Assembly (NCBI RefSeq): GCF_026343955.1
Contig: NZ_JAPKNI010000001.1
Span: 372,001-436,000, forward strand
Reading direction: 5' to 3'
Length of the DNA stretch: 64,000 bases
From: Kaistia defluvii
GTDB taxonomy: Bacteria > Pseudomonadota > Alphaproteobacteria > Rhizobiales > Kaistiaceae
In this document: positions 46,485-54,681 of the stretch, piece by piece
How positions within the stretch are numbered: the first letter of the stretch is position 1
How the letters are laid out: every line of letters starts with the position of its first letter
Program-made: the position numbers and the translations under genes
Notes under the pieces: generated by a model
Told to the model about the DNA's origin: nothing
The model's input: only the letters and a program-made list of their open reading frames with translations
Database searches by the model: none

Positions 46485-48556
46485 ATTGGTCCCTGACCTT
46501 CGCGCCGCTGATCCCGCTGCCCTGGCTGGTCGCGGTGGCCGTGCTCGGCCTTCTCGCGGTGGCGCCGCTGCTGCTGCGCCGCCTTCGCGGCGGCTGGCTG
46601 CGCCTGCTGGCGCTGGTGGCGCTGATCGCCGCCCTTTCCGGGCCGGTGCTGCTCGCCGAGGACCGGCAGCCTCTGCCGACCGTGGTGGCGCTCGTCGTCG
46701 ACAAGAGCGCCAGCCAGGATCTCGATGGCCGCGCCGGCATGACGGCCGACGCCCGCGCCGCGCTGGAAAAGCGCTTCGGCGAATTGGGCAGCATCGATCT
46801 GCGGGTCGTCGAGGCCGGCGGCAAGACCGGCGGGGCGCCGGTCGACGGCACGGAGCTGTTTACCGCCGTGCAGGCCGCGCTGGCCGATGTCGCGCCGGAA
46901 CGGCTGGGCGCCGTCGTCATGCTGACCGACGGCGAAGTGCATGACGTGCCGACGCCGCCAGGCTCGCCCTTCGCCGGCGCGCCGCTGCATGCGCTGATCT
47001 CCGGCCATGACGACGAGCGCGACCGCCAGATGGTGATCCGCTCGGCGCCGCGCTTTTCGATCGTCGGCGAGAACCAGACGATCGAATACAGCGTGATCGA
47101 CCAGGGCGCGCCAACCAACGAGCCGGTCCGCGTCACCATCAGCCTGGACGGCGAGCCGCTCGCCACGGAAACCGTGACGCCGGGCGCGCTGAACCGCTTT
47201 CCGATCCGCATCGCTCATGCCGGGCAGAACATCTACGAATTCGAGGCCGCCCCGCTCGAGGGCGAACTGACGCCCGTCAACAACCGCGCCGCCGCCGTCA
47301 TCGATGGCATCCGCGAGAATCTGCGCGTGCTGCTGGTCTCCGGCGAACCGCATGCCGGCGAACGGATCTGGCGCAACCTGCTGAAATCCGACGCCTCGGT
47401 CGATCTCGTCCACTTCACCATTCTTCGCCCGCCGGAAAAGCAGGACGGCACGCCGATCAACGAGCTTTCGCTGATCGCCTTCCCGACGCGCGAGCTGTTT
47501 TCGGTCAAGATCGACCAGTTCGACCTGATCATCTTCGACCGCTACGCCCAGCGCGGCGTGCTGCCGACCATCTATTTCGACAACATCGCCCGCTATGTCC
47601 GCGAGGGCGGCGCGCTGCTGGTCGCCTCCGGGCCGGATTACGCCTCGGATGACAGCCTCTGGAGCACGCCCCTGGCCGACGTGCTGCCGGCAGCCCCCAC
47701 CGGCCGCGTCATCGAAAAGCCCTTCAGCCCGCGCGTGACAGATCTCGGCCAACGCCATCCCGTGACGCGCGGCCTCGAAGGCGCCAATGCCGAGCCGCCG
47801 CGCTGGAGCCGCTGGTTCCGCCAAGTCGAGGTCGACAGGCCGAATGGCGAGACCATCATGAAGGGTGCCGACGACGATCCGCTGCTGGTGCTCGACCGCG
47901 AGGGCAAGGGCCGCGTGGCGCTGATGCTCTCCGACCAGGTCTGGCTGTGGGCGCGCGGCTTCGAGGGCGGCGGCCCGCATGTCGACCTGCTGCGCCGGCT
48001 GGCGCACTGGCTGATGAAGGAACCCGACCTCGAGGAAGAGGCGCTGCGCGCCACGGCACGCGGCGCGACGCTCCTCGTCGACCGCCAGACCATGCAGGAA
48101 ACGATCGGCCCGGTCACCGTCATCGCGCCTTCCGGCACGCGCCGGACGCTGACCCTCGCCCCGCAGGCGCCTGGGCGCTTCCACGCCGAGATGGCAGCCG
48201 ACGAGATCGGCCTCTGGCGCGTCGAGGACGGCGAATATCGCGCCTTCGCGCATGTCGGCCCCGCTAATCCGCGCGAATTCACCGACGTGCTGTCGACCTT
48301 CGAAAAGCTTCAGCCCGTGGTCGACGCGACCGGTGGACACATCGCCCGCATGGTCACGGACGGCAAGGCGGACCTGCCGCGCATCGTGCCGATGCGCCCC
48401 GGCCGCTCCATGTCGGGCCGCGACTGGATGGGCGTGCGGATGACGGAGGCGTCGGTGTTGAAGGGCGTCGACCGCTGGCCGCTCTTCTCCGGCTTCCTCG
48501 GCCTCGCCGCCCTGCTCGGCGTCATGGCCGCGACCTGGTATCGCGAGGGGCGGTAG
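46481..48556 (+). CDS. Large membrane protein with vWA-like and glutamine-amidotransferase-like regions
   Basis: This 691-residue protein starts with GTG. Two N-terminal membrane segments (WLVAVAVLGLLAVAPLLL and LRLLALVALIAALSGPVLL) precede a vWA-like part with a MIDAS-style VVDKSASQD. A central class-I amidotransferase-like region follows: NLRVLLVSGEPHAGERIWRN, FDLIIFDRYAQRGVLPTIYF and YVREGGALLVASGPDYASDD. One C-terminal membrane helix ends the protein. It lacks the usual catalytic Cys that I can recognise, so catalytic activity is doubtful. It is the last gene of the MoxR module. Confidence 0.82.
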   Translation: MNWSLTFAPLIPLPWLVAVAVLGLLAVAPLLLRRLRGGWLRLLALVALIAALSGPVLLAEDRQPLPTVVALVVDKSASQDLDGRAGMTADARAALEKRFGELGSIDLRVVEAGGKTGGAPVDGTELFTAVQAALADVAPERLGAVVMLTDGEVHDVPTPPGSPFAGAPLHALISGHDDERDRQMVIRSAPRFSIVGENQTIEYSVIDQGAPTNEPVRVTISLDGEPLATETVTPGALNRFPIRIAHAGQNIYEFEAAPLEGELTPVNNRAAAVIDGIRENLRVLLVSGEPHAGERIWRNLLKSDASVDLVHFTILRPPEKQDGTPINELSLIAFPTRELFSVKIDQFDLIIFDRYAQRGVLPTIYFDNIARYVREGGALLVASGPDYASDDSLWSTPLADVLPAAPTGRVIEKPFSPRVTDLGQRHPVTRGLEGANAEPPRWSRWFRQVEVDRPNGETIMKGADDDPLLVLDREGKGRVALMLSDQVWLWARGFEGGGPHVDLLRRLAHWLMKEPDLEEEALRATARGATLLVDRQTMQETIGPVTVIAPSGTRRTLTLAPQAPGRFHAEMAADEIGLWRVEDGEYRAFAHVGPANPREFTDVLSTFEKLQPVVDATGGHIARMVTDGKADLPRIVPMRPGRSMSGRDWMGVRMTEASVLKGVDRWPLFSGFLGLAALLGVMAATWYREGR

Positions 48557-48612
48557 GGCGGGAAGCGACGCGGCTTCTTTCACTCCTCCCAGGATGCCGC
48601 CCCCGCCCCCGA

Positions 48613-48741
48613 CATCCTGATGGGCCCGAAGTGCCGTCTCGAAGGACGCACGGCGGACATGCAGGTGGCCACAGAAGGAGTTGCACGGCGATCGTGCGTC
48701 CTTCGAGACGGTTTTCTGCGAAAGCCCTCAGGATGATGAGG
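48613..48741. repeat. Palindromic intergenic element, first copy
   Basis: Between convergent genes lies a 129-bp palindrome. The outer ends CATCCTGA (48613-48620) and TCAGGATG (48729-48736) match as complements. Inner 18-bp arms at 48635-48652 and 48693-48710 are perfect complements (CGTCTCGAAGGACGCACG). The vocabulary CATCCTGA...GTCTCGAAGGACGCA is familiar from multi-copy palindromic elements in Rhizobiales genomes, so other copies are expected elsewhere in this genome. Confidence 0.8.
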
Positions 48742-48810
48742 ATGGGCGCTTGGCAAAATGCTGACTCCCGCCCACCCGATATGGACAAGGGGCGACGTCC
48801 ACGCTCGCCG

Positions 48811-48910
48811 TCATCCTGGGCTTGACCCAGGATCCATTCAGCCGTGGCATAGGGAGGTTCGCACGGCCGCCCTCACGGCTGTATGGATCCCCGCCTTCGC
48901 GGGGATGATG
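48811..48910. repeat. Palindromic intergenic element, second family
   Basis: This 100-bp palindrome has outer ends TCATCC and GGATGATG. Its inner arms GGATCCATTCAGCCGTG (48830-48846) and CACGGCTGTATGGATCC (48874-48890) agree at all but one pair. It also contains CCTGGGCTTGACCCAGG and CCCCGCCTTCGCGGGG, two smaller hairpins typical of alphaproteobacterial intergenic repeats. It lies just after the first element, so the 381-bp spacer 48557-48937 is mainly repeat DNA with no gene. Confidence 0.75.
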
Positions 48911-48937
48911 CCGGAGCTGGAGACAACCTGAGCAGCT

Positions 48938-49438
48938 CTAAGCCGCGCGTTCCGCGGCGCCGCCGAGGCCTTCGAGGGCGGTGTCGGTGAGCGGGCAGAC
49001 GAGGACGCGGGCCGGGTCGGCCGGGGCCGGAAGGGTGATCTGGTAGGGCTTCAGCCGGACGAATCCGAACGGGCCGTAATAGGGCTCGTCGCCGACCAGC
49101 AGGATCACGGCATGGCCGGCCTCCCTGGCGGCCGCGATCGCGGTGCGCATCAGCGACTTGCCGGCGCCCCTGCCCTTCCACTCCGGCACGACGACGAGTG
49201 GCCCGAGCAGGATGGCGGGCTTGCCGCCAATGCGGATCGGGGTCAGCCGCACCGAGCCGATCAGCCGCTCCCCGGACCTGGCGACGAAGGAAAGCTCGGG
49301 ATCATGCGGAACGCCCTCGCGCAGCAGCGAAGCGGCGCGCACGAACCTGCCGGGCCCAAACGAGATCTCGTGCAGCGCTTCGATGGCCGCATCGTCGGCA
49401 GGCTGCTCGGCCAGGACGGTAAAGGAGTCGATCTTCAT
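48938..49438 (-). CDS. GNAT family N-acetyltransferase
   Basis: This 166-residue acetyltransferase moves an acetyl group from acetyl-CoA to an amine; the substrate is unknown. The acetyl-CoA binding motif A is in GPLVVVPEWKGRGAGKSLMR (R-G-x-G-K), followed by AREAGHAVILLVGDEPYYGP and FGFVRL, a pattern typical of YhbS-like N-acetyltransferases. The convergent neighbour upstream is the MoxR module, separated by repeats. The downstream nudix gene is 208 bp away on the same strand. Confidence 0.88.
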   Translation of the reverse strand: MKIDSFTVLAEQPADDAAIEALHEISFGPGRFVRAASLLREGVPHDPELSFVARSGERLIGSVRLTPIRIGGKPAILLGPLVVVPEWKGRGAGKSLMRTAIAAAREAGHAVILLVGDEPYYGPFGFVRLKPYQITLPAPADPARVLVCPLTDTALEGLGGAAERAA

Positions 49439-49646
49439 GAATGGCGTCTCGTCGGAAGGGCATGGCGCAGTCCAACGGAGGCCACCGATCAGGTGCGGCG
49501 GGCCCCGGGGACAAGCGATCGAACGGCGTCACGTGACAGGAGGTCACGGCCGTCGGTTCGTCGTCGCAGCAGGATAAGGCTCGGAGTCATGCTTGGTTCC
49601 GGGTCGCACGCCAAGGCGCAATACCATGCGGGCACGGCCTCGGCAA

Positions 49647-50102
49647 TCACCAATGCGGCACGACCGGCGCGCCCCCGGCGATCTCGGCCAGCCGGCGGCG
49701 GGTCGCCGGAGTCGTCGCTTCCGGCAGGGCCTGCGGGGAGAAAAAGCCCGCCTCGGCGATTTCGCGATTGGGATAGTCCGGCGGGCTGGGTCGGCGGATG
49801 CTGCGCGAGACGAAAACCAGCACATGGTCGCGCCGCCGCTTCGGATTGACGTAGATGGCGAAGAGCGTCGGCACGCCGTCCACCTCGAGGCCGCCCTCCT
49901 CGCGCAGTTCGCGCAGCAGCGCGTCCTGCACGGTCTCGCCGCGCTCGACGCCGCCGCCGGGCAGGTACCAGCCCGGCATGTAGCTGTGGCGGACGAGGAA
50001 GATGCGTCCCTCCTCATCGAAACAGGCGCCCCGCACCCCGAGCGTCATGCCGCGCAGGACCGGCGCGACGAAGGTTCCAAGGCGAGCGAGAACGGAATAC
50101 AT
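49647..50102 (-). CDS. Nudix hydrolase
   Basis: This is a 151-residue nudix domain protein of unknown substrate. The box GGGVERGETVQDALLRELRE then EGGLEV matches GX5EX7REUXEEXGU. Flanking sequence VRGACFDEEGRIFLVRHSYM then PGWYLPGG is the family pattern. The ATG at 50102 was chosen because the long upstream frame lacks family sequence. It is divergent from the metallophosphoesterase gene over a 300-bp gap. Confidence 0.88.
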   Translation of the reverse strand: MYSVLARLGTFVAPVLRGMTLGVRGACFDEEGRIFLVRHSYMPGWYLPGGGVERGETVQDALLRELREEGGLEVDGVPTLFAIYVNPKRRRDHVLVFVSRSIRRPSPPDYPNREIAEAGFFSPQALPEATTPATRRRLAEIAGGAPVVPHW

Positions 50103-50402
50103 GCGGATTTCGATCCAGACTGGCGAACGACGGACGATGCCGGTCCAGCATGGCAGGCCATGGGCGGCGTGTCTGCCTTGTTGCCGCTTCGCCGGGCTCC
50201 GCCCGTCTGCGTCGTTCCGAGCACTGCGAAGCAAAGATCCGCGATCCGCGCGGCCGGGTTCGCGTAGACGCGACAGGAGCACCGCGCCGGGGCCCGGCCG
50301 GGGAGAGCGGGTTCGGGAAATTGCCCAGCCAGGTGACGGCGGCCGGGCGCGTGCGGCGGATCGCAACTGGACGCTGGGGCCGCGCTTCGCTAAGCCCAGA
50401 GG
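50103..50402. other. Divergent spacer between the nudix and metallophosphoesterase genes
   Basis: This is a 300-bp spacer with promoters expected for both strands. I see no inverted repeat, terminator or small gene that stands out. It holds GC-rich sequence like its surroundings. Confidence 0.4.
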
Positions 50403-51299
50403 ATGTTCCTTCTCGCTCACCTCTCCGATCCGCATCTCGGCCCCCTGCCCCGTCCGCGCACGATGGAGCTCGCCTCGAAGCGGGTGATCGGTTACTTCAA
50501 CTGGCAGCGCAACCGCGTCCGTTCGCTGGGTGGCCATGTGCTGGCTGGCCTGGTCGAAGACATGCTGGCGCAGAACCCCGATCACATCGCCGTCACCGGC
50601 GACCTGGTCAACATCGCGCTGCCGACCGAGATCATCGCGGCGGGCGAATGGCTGCAGGCGGTCGGAGCGCCGCACGACGTCTCGTTCGTGCCGGGCAATC
50701 ACGATGCCTATGTGCCGGGAGCGCTCGCCAAGGCGCTCGCGCTATGGGCGCCCTTTGCGACCGGCGACGAGGGACTGGCGCTCGGCCGCGTGATCTTTCC
50801 CTATCTGCGCAGGCGTGGCCCTGCCGCGATCATCGGCGTCTCAAGCGCCCGCGCTTCGGCGCCCTTCATGGCAACGGGCCATGTCGAGGCCCACGCGCTG
50901 CCGATGCTGCGCGACATGCTGATCCGTGCCAAGGGAGAAGGCCTCTACCGCGTCGTGCTGATCCATCATCCGCCGTTCAAGAAGGCGACGAACTGGCACA
51001 AGCGGCTGGTCGGCGCCGGACGGATCCGCGCCATCATCAAGGAAGTCGGCGCCGAGCTGATCCTGCACGGGCATACCCATATCGACAGCTTCGAGAGCAT
51101 CGAAGGTCCGCAGGGACCCGTGCCGGTGATCGGCGTGCCGTCGGCGGCCAACGCGCCGGGCGGCCACAAGCCCGCCGGCCGCTATAACCTGTTCGGCATC
51201 GATGGCGAGCCCGGCAACTGGCGCTGCTCGCTGGTCGAGCGCGGCTATGGCGCCCCCGGCTCCGGGATCGAAATCATCCGCGAACGCAGCGTCCTCTAG
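50403..51299 (+). CDS. Calcineurin-like metallophosphoesterase
   Basis: This 298-residue phosphoesterase has a dinuclear metal site. Metal-binding blocks are LAHLSDPHLGPLP (D-x-H), VTGDLVNIA (GD), FVPGNHDAY (GNH[DE]), LIHHPPF and HGHTHID (GHTH). Members of this family include cyclic-nucleotide phosphodiesterases and UDP-2,3-diacylglucosamine hydrolase-like enzymes; the substrate cannot be told. It starts MFLLAHLSDPHLG, with CAGAGG close to the ATG. It is a single gene, divergent from the nudix gene. Confidence 0.92.
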   Translation: MFLLAHLSDPHLGPLPRPRTMELASKRVIGYFNWQRNRVRSLGGHVLAGLVEDMLAQNPDHIAVTGDLVNIALPTEIIAAGEWLQAVGAPHDVSFVPGNHDAYVPGALAKALALWAPFATGDEGLALGRVIFPYLRRRGPAAIIGVSSARASAPFMATGHVEAHALPMLRDMLIRAKGEGLYRVVLIHHPPFKKATNWHKRLVGAGRIRAIIKEVGAELILHGHTHIDSFESIEGPQGPVPVIGVPSAANAPGGHKPAGRYNLFGIDGEPGNWRCSLVERGYGAPGSGIEIIRERSVL

Positions 51300-51483
51300 C
51301 CTCCGGCCCGCATGCCTTCCTGCCGACGTTCACTCGCCGCCGAGGGTCGAACCCGGCATTCTAGAAGAACAGGCGGGCGATGAACACTGAGCATCCGCCG
51401 GTTGCAGCCGACGGACTGGAACGGTAATCCTTTCCATCGAAGGATGACGAGCCGCCGCGCTCGGAATTGGGGGCTGGCGTCTG

Positions 51484-51756
51484 ATGAAATCACTGTCCTG
51501 CGCTCGCTTGGCACCGCTTGCCGCGATCGCATTGGCTGGCTGCTCGGATAACCGAGCACCGGCCATTCCGCTTTTCGGCGCCTATTTCCCGGCCTGGCTC
51601 GCCTGCGCCACCATCGGCATTCTCGGCGCGGTGGCGATCCGCGTCGCCTTCGTGCTGATCGGACTGGACGACCGGCTGCCGCTGCGGCTCCTGGTCTATG
51701 TCTGTCTCGCGGCCGGAATTTCCTTCGCCGCTTCCCTCGCCTTTTTCGGACGCTGA
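51484..51756 (+). CDS. ytcA: YtcA family lipoprotein
   Basis: This is a 90-residue protein with a lipoprotein signal peptide (lipobox LAGC) and two hydrophobic segments (FPAWLACATIGILGAVAIRV and LLVYVCLAAGISFAASLAFF). It matches YtcA, which in Enterobacteria sits directly ahead of the mdtNOP efflux genes. The biochemical role is unknown. It lies 2 bp before mdtN, so it belongs to the operon. A 184-bp spacer to the phosphoesterase gene likely holds the promoter. Confidence 0.88.
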   Translation: MKSLSCARLAPLAAIALAGCSDNRAPAIPLFGAYFPAWLACATIGILGAVAIRVAFVLIGLDDRLPLRLLVYVCLAAGISFAASLAFFGR

Positions 51757-51758
51757 CG

Positions 51759-52802
51759 ATGAGCAAGCCCGGTTTCCTCGGCAAGGCGCTCGGCGGCGTC
51801 GTGGCCCTCGTCATCATCGCCGGCGCCGGCGCGCTTGGCTGGAAATACCTGCGCCAGGGCGAGCTGAACCCGACCTCGGACGACGCCGTCGTCCAGGCCA
51901 ATCTGGTCAACATCTCCTCGACCGTTCCCGGCCGGATCATCGAGATCGCGGTCAAGAACGACGGCCGGGTGAAGCGCGGCGACCTTCTGTTCGCGATCGA
52001 TCCGGTCCCCTATCGCCTTGCCGTCGAACAGACCAAGGCCGACCTGATGATCGCCGAGGCCGCGCTGGCCGCGCAGCAGCGCACCATCCGCGCCGAGACC
52101 TCCAATGCCGCGGTGGCGAGCGAGCAGATCTCCCGCGCGCGCGTCAATCTCGACCTCGCGACCCAGACGCTGCAGCGCCTGACCGCGCTTCGCCCCAAGG
52201 GCTACGTCACCGCCCAGCAGGTGGATGATGCGGCGACCGCCAAGCGCGACGCCACGATCAGCCTGAACCAGGCCCTGGCGCAGCGCGAGGCGGCGGATGC
52301 GCTGGTCAGCACGCTGGACGGCGCCGAGGCGCTGGTTTCCGCCCGCCGCGCGGCGCTGGCGCTGGCCGAGCGGAACCTCGCCGATACGCAGGTGCGCGCG
52401 CCGCATGACGGTCTCGTCGCCGGCCTCGCCGTGTCGACGGGCCAGTTCGTCATTACCGGCCAGTCGGTCTTCACCCTGATCGACACCGAGCAATGGTTCG
52501 TCACCGCCGCCTTCCGCGAGACGGAGCTGCGGCAATTGCAGGAGGGCGCCTGCGCCACGGCCTATGTGATGGCCAACCGTTCGGTGCCGCTGCGCGGCCG
52601 CGTGGTCGGCATCGGCTGGGGCGTCAGCTCGGAGGAAGTGCTGCTGTTTCCGCGCAGCCTGCCCTATGTGCCGAAGACGCTGAACTGGGTGCGCATCTCG
52701 CAGCGCTTCCCGGTCCGCATCCTGCTCGACAATCCGCCGCAGGAACTGATGCGCGTCGGCGCTTCGGCGATCGCCACCATCCATAGCGAAGACCGCTGCT
52801 GA
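51759..52802 (+). CDS. mdtN: MdtN-family HlyD-type membrane fusion protein
   Basis: This 347-residue periplasmic adaptor subunit of a tripartite exporter has an N-terminal membrane anchor (GGVVALVIIAGAGALGWKYL), lipoyl halves (SDDAVVQANLVNISSTVPGR and LADTQVRAPHDGLVAGLAVS), and an alpha-helical hairpin between them. The beta-barrel region ends RFPVRILLDNPPQELMRVGA. It joins the MdtO-like inner-membrane protein and MdtP-like outer-membrane channel encoded next. The start is ATG at 51759, 2 bp after ytcA. The substrate is not known here. Confidence 0.93.
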   Translation: MSKPGFLGKALGGVVALVIIAGAGALGWKYLRQGELNPTSDDAVVQANLVNISSTVPGRIIEIAVKNDGRVKRGDLLFAIDPVPYRLAVEQTKADLMIAEAALAAQQRTIRAETSNAAVASEQISRARVNLDLATQTLQRLTALRPKGYVTAQQVDDAATAKRDATISLNQALAQREAADALVSTLDGAEALVSARRAALALAERNLADTQVRAPHDGLVAGLAVSTGQFVITGQSVFTLIDTEQWFVTAAFRETELRQLQEGACATAYVMANRSVPLRGRVVGIGWGVSSEEVLLFPRSLPYVPKTLNWVRISQRFPVRILLDNPPQELMRVGASAIATIHSEDRC

Positions 52803-52806
52803 GGCC

Positions 52807-54681
52807 ATGTCGCTCCGGATGCACCAGCTTGTCGCCGACCTGAAGCCCTTCGAGGGCCGGTTCGGCATGACCTGGCGCGTCGCGCTGCTCTGCGCGCTCG
52901 TGGCCGCCGTCGCCATGATCTACAAGATTCCGGAGCCGGCGATCGGCTGCTACCTGATCGTCTATCTGATGAAGCAGGACGCCTCGACCAACATCGTGCT
53001 GGCGATCGGCGCCACCATCCTGGTCACGGTGTTCGTCGCGCTCGTCTTCCTGCTGACGCGCTGGACGATCGAGGTGCCGTTCCTGCGCCTGGCCGTGATG
53101 GCGCTCGCTTCCTTCGCCTTCGTCTATCTCGGCTCGGTCAGCAAGCTCGGGCCGCTCGGCTCCGACATGGCGCTGGTGATCACCTTCGCGCTGACGCTGG
53201 TGAGCGCCGCGCCGCTCGGCGAGGTCGTGACGCGCGGCCTGCTCTATGCCTGGCAGATGGTGACGATGCCGATGGCGCTGATGCTCTGCTTCAACCTGGT
53301 GCTGGGCTGGAAGCCCTCCACCCTGTTGCGGACCACGGTGCGCGAGCGGATCGAGGCGGCGGCCGACCATCTTCGCCGCAACGACGCCGAAAGCCTTGCG
53401 CGGGTGCAGGAATTGCTGCGCGAAGGCAATGCCGAGCACGACCAGCGCGCCCTGCTGACGCGCATCCTGCATTACGTGCCGGCGCGGGTCACCAACATGC
53501 TGGCGCAGGCGATCGAGCAGAGCTACGCGCTGCTGCTGGCGGTCTCGGCATTGCCGGATACGGTGACGGACGAGGAACGCGGCCAGCTCGCCGCGCAGTG
53601 CGAGCGCGTCGCCGCGGCTCTCAAGGCCGAAGCCGCGATCCCCCCGCCCGACGCGCCGCCGCCATCCGGCGACCCGGCGCTGCAGGAGGCCTGGGCGATG
53701 CTGCGCGACATGGCGGATCCCGAACCCGCCTGGCCGGTCATGGCGCAGGAACCGTTCTTCGCCGCCGACGCGCTCAGCAATCCGGCGCACCAGCGTTTCG
53801 CGCTGAAGACGACGCTGGCCGCGATGATCGCCTACATCGTCTATGCCGGCATCGCCTGGCAGGGCATCCATACCGCCATGATCACCTGTTTCGTCGCCTC
53901 GCTCGGCACCACCGGCGAGACGGTGCACAAGCTGACCCTGCGCATCGTCGGCTGCCTGATCGGCGCCGCCATGGGCATGGGCGCCATCCTGTTCGTCATC
54001 CCCAGCCTGACCAGCGTCGGCGGGCTGATGGGGCTGGTCTTCGTGGCGATGCTGCCGGCCGCCTGGGTATCGTCGGGCAGCGAGCGGATCTCCTATGGCG
54101 GCGTGCAGATCGGCCTCGCCTTCCTGCTCACCGTGCTGCAGGGCTTCGAGCCGAGCCTCGACATGGATTCGGCGCGCGACCGCATCGTCGGCATCCTGCT
54201 CGGCAATGTGCTCGTCTACCTGATCTTCACGCGGATCTGGCCGGTCGGCGTGGTCACGGGCGTGCGCAGCGGGCTCTCCAACGCGCTCGCCGCCCTGTCG
54301 CGCCTGGCCGCCCTGCCGCGCGACAACCGCCGCGCCCTCGTCGATCAGGCGGCGGCGGCCACCGTCGACCTGCGGCAGGCCTCCGAGCAGCTCGCCATGG
54401 CGCATTACGAGCCCGCGTCGCTGCGCCCGAGCCCGGCCGAAATGCGCCGCTTCCAGACCATGATCGCCGAGGCGGAGCACCTGCCGGCGAGCCTGCTGCT
54501 GGCGCCCGGGCCCGACCCGGACGAGGCGGCGCGGCTGGCGCGGTTGGCGAAGGCAGTCGCCACGGCGACGCCGCCGGACGGATTGGACGGCCAACAAACG
54601 CTGGACGCGCCCGCCGCCCCGCGTGCTACGGCTGCGGAACGCATTTCCCGAATCGAGACGGCACTGGTGACCGAGGCATGA
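52807..54681 (+). CDS. mdtO: MdtO-family inner-membrane component of an aromatic/drug exporter (FUSC fold)
   Basis: This 624-residue integral membrane protein of the fusaric acid resistance-like (FUSC) family has two groups of hydrophobic segments at the N-terminus (ALVAAVAMIYKIPEPAIGCY) and in the middle (AMIAYIVYAGIAWQGIHTAM). A cytoplasmic helical region follows. It works with MdtN and MdtP to move compounds out; MdtNOP has been linked to sulfa drugs and aromatic cations in E. coli. The start is 4 bp after mdtN, and its stop overlaps mdtP. Confidence 0.92.
   Translation: MSLRMHQLVADLKPFEGRFGMTWRVALLCALVAAVAMIYKIPEPAIGCYLIVYLMKQDASTNIVLAIGATILVTVFVALVFLLTRWTIEVPFLRLAVMALASFAFVYLGSVSKLGPLGSDMALVITFALTLVSAAPLGEVVTRGLLYAWQMVTMPMALMLCFNLVLGWKPSTLLRTTVRERIEAAADHLRRNDAESLARVQELLREGNAEHDQRALLTRILHYVPARVTNMLAQAIEQSYALLLAVSALPDTVTDEERGQLAAQCERVAAALKAEAAIPPPDAPPPSGDPALQEAWAMLRDMADPEPAWPVMAQEPFFAADALSNPAHQRFALKTTLAAMIAYIVYAGIAWQGIHTAMITCFVASLGTTGETVHKLTLRIVGCLIGAAMGMGAILFVIPSLTSVGGLMGLVFVAMLPAAWVSSGSERISYGGVQIGLAFLLTVLQGFEPSLDMDSARDRIVGILLGNVLVYLIFTRIWPVGVVTGVRSGLSNALAALSRLAALPRDNRRALVDQAAAATVDLRQASEQLAMAHYEPASLRPSPAEMRRFQTMIAEAEHLPASLLLAPGPDPDEAARLARLAKAVATATPPDGLDGQQTLDAPAAPRATAAERISRIETALVTEA

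Noticed and set aside
46430-48583. A 717-codon minus-strand frame over the last gene of the MoxR module
   Set aside because: Antisense composition and no family match; the plus strand has membrane segments and domain blocks fitting its neighbours.
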